A stretch of DNA of 7,047 nucleotides from Deltaproteobacteria bacterium (GTDB lineage Bacteria > JAUYMQ01). The translations under genes were made by a program, and so were the position numbers. The notes beneath the pieces are model-generated. The model saw nothing but the letters and a program-made list of their open reading frames with translations, was not told where the DNA came from and did not search any database. Of the stretch, positions 5,152 to 7,047 are shown piece by piece. The stretch lies in NCBI GenBank assembly GCA_030698575.1, contig JAUYMQ010000479.1, positions 1 to 7,047 on the forward strand. The letters run 5' to 3'. Position 1 is the stretch's first letter, and every line of letters starts with the position of its first letter.

Positions 5152-6180
5152 CTATCGCTTGGACTTCGAACCCTTGAGCCGGATCACCGTGCTCGTCGTG
5201 CTGTTCGGCGCGACGGCAATCGAGGCGCGGCCTTTCGAGGTCGAATCTCCGACCTGGCGCGTGGCACTCAACCGCGCCTTTCCCGTGGGAAGACCGTGCA
5301 GCACCACGCGGCCGTTGCTCTGCGCCTGGAAGCGAAGGGTCCGCTTCGTCTTCTTCATCTTCACGGTTCCCTTGCTGGTCGGGACGGCGGTTGTCGTCCG
5401 GACCGACTGCGAGACGTCGACCGTCACGCTGGGGATCGGCTGTCCGTCCTCATCGAGATCATCCACCTCGTTGCCCAGCGTGTCCTCGATCTCGACTTCA
5501 ACCATGTTGCCGTAGTTCTTCACTTCGACCTGCGCCGCCACGAGATCGGGAAGCGCGTTTGGATCCAGTTCCACCTCGACGAACTGGCCGACCATGAGCG
5601 TGTTCGGGTCGATCCCCTGGTTGCTCGAATCGTCGTCCTCGTCGTCACAGCCTTCGACATCTGCCGTGGAGATGTCGATCGGCAGCCCGAGGAGGGTGAT
5701 CGTCCCGAGCATCGGGGCGACGGCCTGGATAGGCGCCTGGATCTCGATCTCGCTGCTATCGTCCTCCTGCTCGACCTCGGTGGCCATGAGAGGGGTCAGG
5801 TCGCCGGCAAGCTTCACCTCGACGGTCTGCCCCACCACGAGATCCGCGCACGTCGCGGGGACGTCGTCATCTTCGACGTCGCCTTCATCCTCCCCCTCGT
5901 TCTCCTCTTCCTGCTCGCTGGAAGCGCTCAAGTGGCCCTCCGACTCGTCGTTCGAATCGCCATCGTCTCCGCTCTCGAAATGGGCGCCGGTCACGTCGAT
6001 CGTGAGCCCGAGCACGGTGATCGTCTGGGGCGTCACGTCGCAGTCGGCCGCCTCGAGCGGCGCCTTGATCTCGATCTGCAACTCGTCGGACTCGTCATCC
6101 GCCAGGGCGCTTTGCACGGGGGCAAGGAGCGCTCCAGCGGCCAGCAGAAAAAGCAGCCACATGAAAGTCTTGCGTTTCAT
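5152..6180 (-). CDS. Exported protein with two DUF5666-like repeats and a basic C-terminal domain
   Basis: A 342-residue protein. Residues 1-27 are a Sec signal peptide (MKRKTF, Leu/Ala core, cleavage after Ala-Leu-Ala). Two repeats follow: A (about 33-137) and B (about 143-221). Each has the pattern EIEI.AP, then ITVLGLTID or ITLLGLPID, then VGQ.VEV, ending in a short strand, which is the DUF5666 small-barrel pattern. Each repeat carries an acidic loop at the same place: residues 70-107 in A, with a dense Glu/Asp stretch, and 178-188 in B (CDDEDDDSSNQ). Residues about 225-342 are a Thr/Ser-rich beta domain, perhaps carboxypeptidase-regulatory-like, ending in KGSKSKR, so the charge switches from strongly acidic to basic. 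Cys are at 47, 111 and 178. GGAG lies 7 nt before ATG 6180; an in-frame ATG at 6204 would add MSNRWRWI but has no ribosome site. The function of DUF5666 is unknown; binding of cations by the loops is my inference. Expression is probably sigma-54-dependent (6240-6255). Confidence 0.87.
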   Translation of the reverse strand: MKRKTFMWLLFLLAAGALLAPVQSALADDESDELQIEIKAPLEAADCDVTPQTITVLGLTIDVTGAHFESGDDGDSNDESEGHLSASSEQEEENEGEDEGDVEDDDVPATCADLVVGQTVEVKLAGDLTPLMATEVEQEDDSSEIEIQAPIQAVAPMLGTITLLGLPIDISTADVEGCDDEDDDSSNQGIDPNTLMVGQFVEVELDPNALPDLVAAQVEVKNYGNMVEVEIEDTLGNEVDDLDEDGQPIPSVTVDVSQSVRTTTAVPTSKGTVKMKKTKRTLRFQAQSNGRVVLHGLPTGKARLSATRQVGDSTSKGRASIAVAPNSTTSTVIRLKGSKSKR

Positions 6181-6239
6181 GATCCATCTCCAACGGTTAG
6201 ACATCTGCGCACCGGGCAGCCCTACTCCTCCTTCTCGGG

Positions 6240-6255
6240 AGCAAGATCCGTGCCA
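6240..6255 (-). promoter_or_regulatory. Sigma-54 (-24/-12) promoter of the DUF5666 gene
   Basis: The minus strand reads TGGCACGGATCTTGCT, which matches every fixed base of the sigma-54 consensus TGGCACG-N4-TTGCW, with GG (6254-6253) and GC (6242-6241) 10 bp apart. Transcription would begin near 6229, giving a leader of about 49 nt with GGAG before ATG 6180. Sigma-54 promoters need an ATP-driven activator bound upstream; the palindrome at 6339-6354 is a candidate site. The activator is not encoded in this window. Confidence 0.85.
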
Positions 6256-6338
6256 CGGGCGGGGAACACGAATTGCCCCCAACAACCGGCCGACCGTGGG
6301 GCGGAAGCGGGGTGCGGGGACAGGGGCGTTACGCGGCG

Positions 6339-6354
6339 AGCACGGATCCGTGCT
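6339..6354. promoter_or_regulatory. Perfect 16-bp palindrome, candidate activator site (UAS)
   Basis: AGCACGGATCCGTGCT is exactly self-complementary. Its centre is about 92 bp upstream of the -24 element and about 117 bp upstream of the predicted transcription start, a typical place for a sigma-54 activator site. It shares the 9-mer GCACGGATC with the promoter itself, which might be coincidence or a second half-site. It also lies 66 bp past the VOC gene's stop, but it has no loop and no T-run, so a terminator is less likely. Confidence 0.55.
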
Positions 6355-6419
6355 TACCCGTACCCGGCGGGCGGGTCCCCTCTTCGAATTGACGGCTGGC
6401 AATCCGGGATCTGGCGTGG

Positions 6420-6905
6420 TCAACGGGCCAGGCCGGGACGGCCTGACCAGAGCCAGGCCACGTTGGTGCGGGACACGCCCATGAGGACGCCGTGGAGTGA
6501 TGCGGGATGGATGAAGAAGTGTTCGTGGCCGTGATCGCCAGGGGCGTCGGCCCAGCGGGCGCCGGCCTTCTCGAGGCGCGAGACGATGGCCTTCGGATCG
6601 TCCGTCTCGGCGAAGCACATGTAGAGCGTCTCGCCGCGCTTCGCGACGAAGCGCCCCATGGCCGAGGCCGGGTCGATGACCTGCGACAGCTCGATGCGGT
6701 CAAGGCGCGCGGGAGGATCGAAGAGAAGAAGCGAGCCGGTGTAACCGAAGGCCTCGCTCTCGATGGGGCAGAACCGGTCGGGCTTCAGATCGAAGACGTT
6801 CGCCAGGTGAGCGGCTTCGGCGCGCCAGTCACCGGTCATCTTCGTGACTTCGTAGATATGTGAAAGAGGCCCCGGCCCGGAGCGTTCAGCCAGGGGTGAG
6901 ATCAC
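6420..6905 (-). CDS. VOC-family (glyoxalase/bleomycin-resistance fold) protein
   Basis: 161 residues from GTG 6905. The pattern is that of a vicinal-oxygen-chelate domain: first strand with helix (HIYEVTKMTGDWRAEAAHLANVF), strands ending in LLLFDPPARLDRIELSQV, second-module strand and helix (ETLYMCFAETDDPKAIVSRLEKAGAR), and a last strand after FFIHPASLHGVLMGVSR. His16 and Glu72 sit where metal ligands can lie in the first module. The second module lacks an obvious Glu ligand (VLMGV), so metal-dependent activity is doubtful. The substrate is unknown. The start is uncertain: GTG 6905 has only a weak GGCGGA upstream, and ATG 6839 would remove the first strand. The frame is open to a TAG at 6956-6954, and the 16 codons between (GGRLHLDPSATGGTRA) look like the end strand of another VOC domain, so this may be half of a larger protein. 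The gene is followed by a 239-bp control region. Confidence 0.8.
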   Translation of the reverse strand: MISPLAERSGPGPLSHIYEVTKMTGDWRAEAAHLANVFDLKPDRFCPIESEAFGYTGSLLLFDPPARLDRIELSQVIDPASAMGRFVAKRGETLYMCFAETDDPKAIVSRLEKAGARWADAPGDHGHEHFFIHPASLHGVLMGVSRTNVAWLWSGRPGLAR

Positions 6906-6953
6906 CGCGCGCGTTCCGCCGGTCGCGCTGGGGTCGAGATGCAGGCGGCCGCC

Positions 6954-7047
6954 CTACATCATCTCCGGACCGGCTTCCGGGTCCTTCGTCTCTTCGAACG
7001 AACGCTCCTCCGGCGTCTCGGACTTCATCGCCTCGTCCTCCTCCTCC
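6954..7047 (-). CDS. Acidic C-terminal tail of a gene entering from the right edge
   Basis: In the same minus-strand frame as the VOC gene, about 30 codons lead from the window edge to TAG 6956-6954. They encode an acidic tail (EEEDEAMKSETPEERSFEET, then KDPEAGPEMM). Codons end mostly in G or C, as in the neighbouring genes, which supports coding. The composition is unlike a VOC domain, so it is either the C-terminus of a separate upstream gene, possibly co-transcribed with the VOC gene across a 48-bp gap, or part of a broken longer protein. A short protein from the internal ATG at 7028 is possible but has no clear ribosome site. The function cannot be inferred. Confidence 0.42.
   Translation of the reverse strand, partial: EEEDEAMKSETPEERSFEETKDPEAGPEMM

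Noticed and set aside
5083-6534. 483-residue plus-strand open frame
   Set aside because: Mirror of the DUF5666 gene and its control region; His/Arg/Leu-rich with no recognisable motif or ribosome site.
6181-6618. In-frame upstream extension of the DUF5666 gene
   Set aside because: The frame is open, but it contains the sigma-54 promoter, overlaps the VOC gene and would bury the signal peptide; GGAG plus ATG at 6180 fits better.

Overview
This is a GC-rich bacterial window, most likely chromosomal DNA of a proteobacterium in the broad sense (including former Deltaproteobacteria). The signs are Shine-Dalgarno-led genes, a textbook sigma-54 (-24/-12) promoter, Sec signal peptides, a ComM remnant and a His-tailed DMT permease remnant. 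No species can be named from the sequence.

Left third (1-2057) is a decayed or rearranged zone. The start of an exported-protein gene runs off the left edge on the minus strand (1-83). It has a strong ribosome site and is too short to appear as a long reading frame. After 329 bp without a gene comes a small secreted minus-strand protein (413-790). Next are two plus-strand gene remnants placed end to end. One is a DMT/EamA-type permease with a His-rich tail, carrying a 5' truncation, a frame-changing deletion and an in-frame stop with a second deletion (847-1531). The other is a piece of the ComM/YifB Mg-chelatase-like ATPase lacking both ends (1566-1868). A 10-bp element, GGGGTCAGGC, occurs at 409-418 and inverted at 1902-1911, bracketing this zone. 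His/acid-rich proteins suggest an old metal-handling locus, but that is inference.

Middle (2058-5065) holds two intact plus-strand genes. The first encodes a PucR/CdaR-type regulator (RsbRD-like N-terminus, GGDEF-like middle, PucR helix-turn-helix C-terminus). The second encodes a secreted alpha/beta-hydrolase lipase of the Archaeoglobus AFL type with a beta-rich C-terminal domain, and it ends at a strong intrinsic terminator (5037-5065). The regulator may control the lipase across the 260-bp gap; that is inference from position.

Right third (5066-7047) runs on the minus strand. From right to left it holds an acidic C-terminal tail of a gene entering from the right edge (6954-7047), a VOC-fold protein (6420-6905), a 239-bp control region, and an exported protein with two DUF5666-like repeats (5152-6180). 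The control region contains a perfect-consensus sigma-54 promoter (6240-6255) and, about 92 bp upstream of it, a perfect 16-bp palindrome (6339-6354) that looks like an activator site. This control region is the best regulatory signal in the window. The lipase and DUF5666 genes converge on the terminator.

I found no complete transposase, CRISPR array, tRNA or rRNA, and no clear new defence or biosynthetic system. The items most worth following are the sigma-54/palindrome control of the DUF5666 protein, the decayed metal-locus boundary, and the in-frame stop just upstream of the VOC gene.
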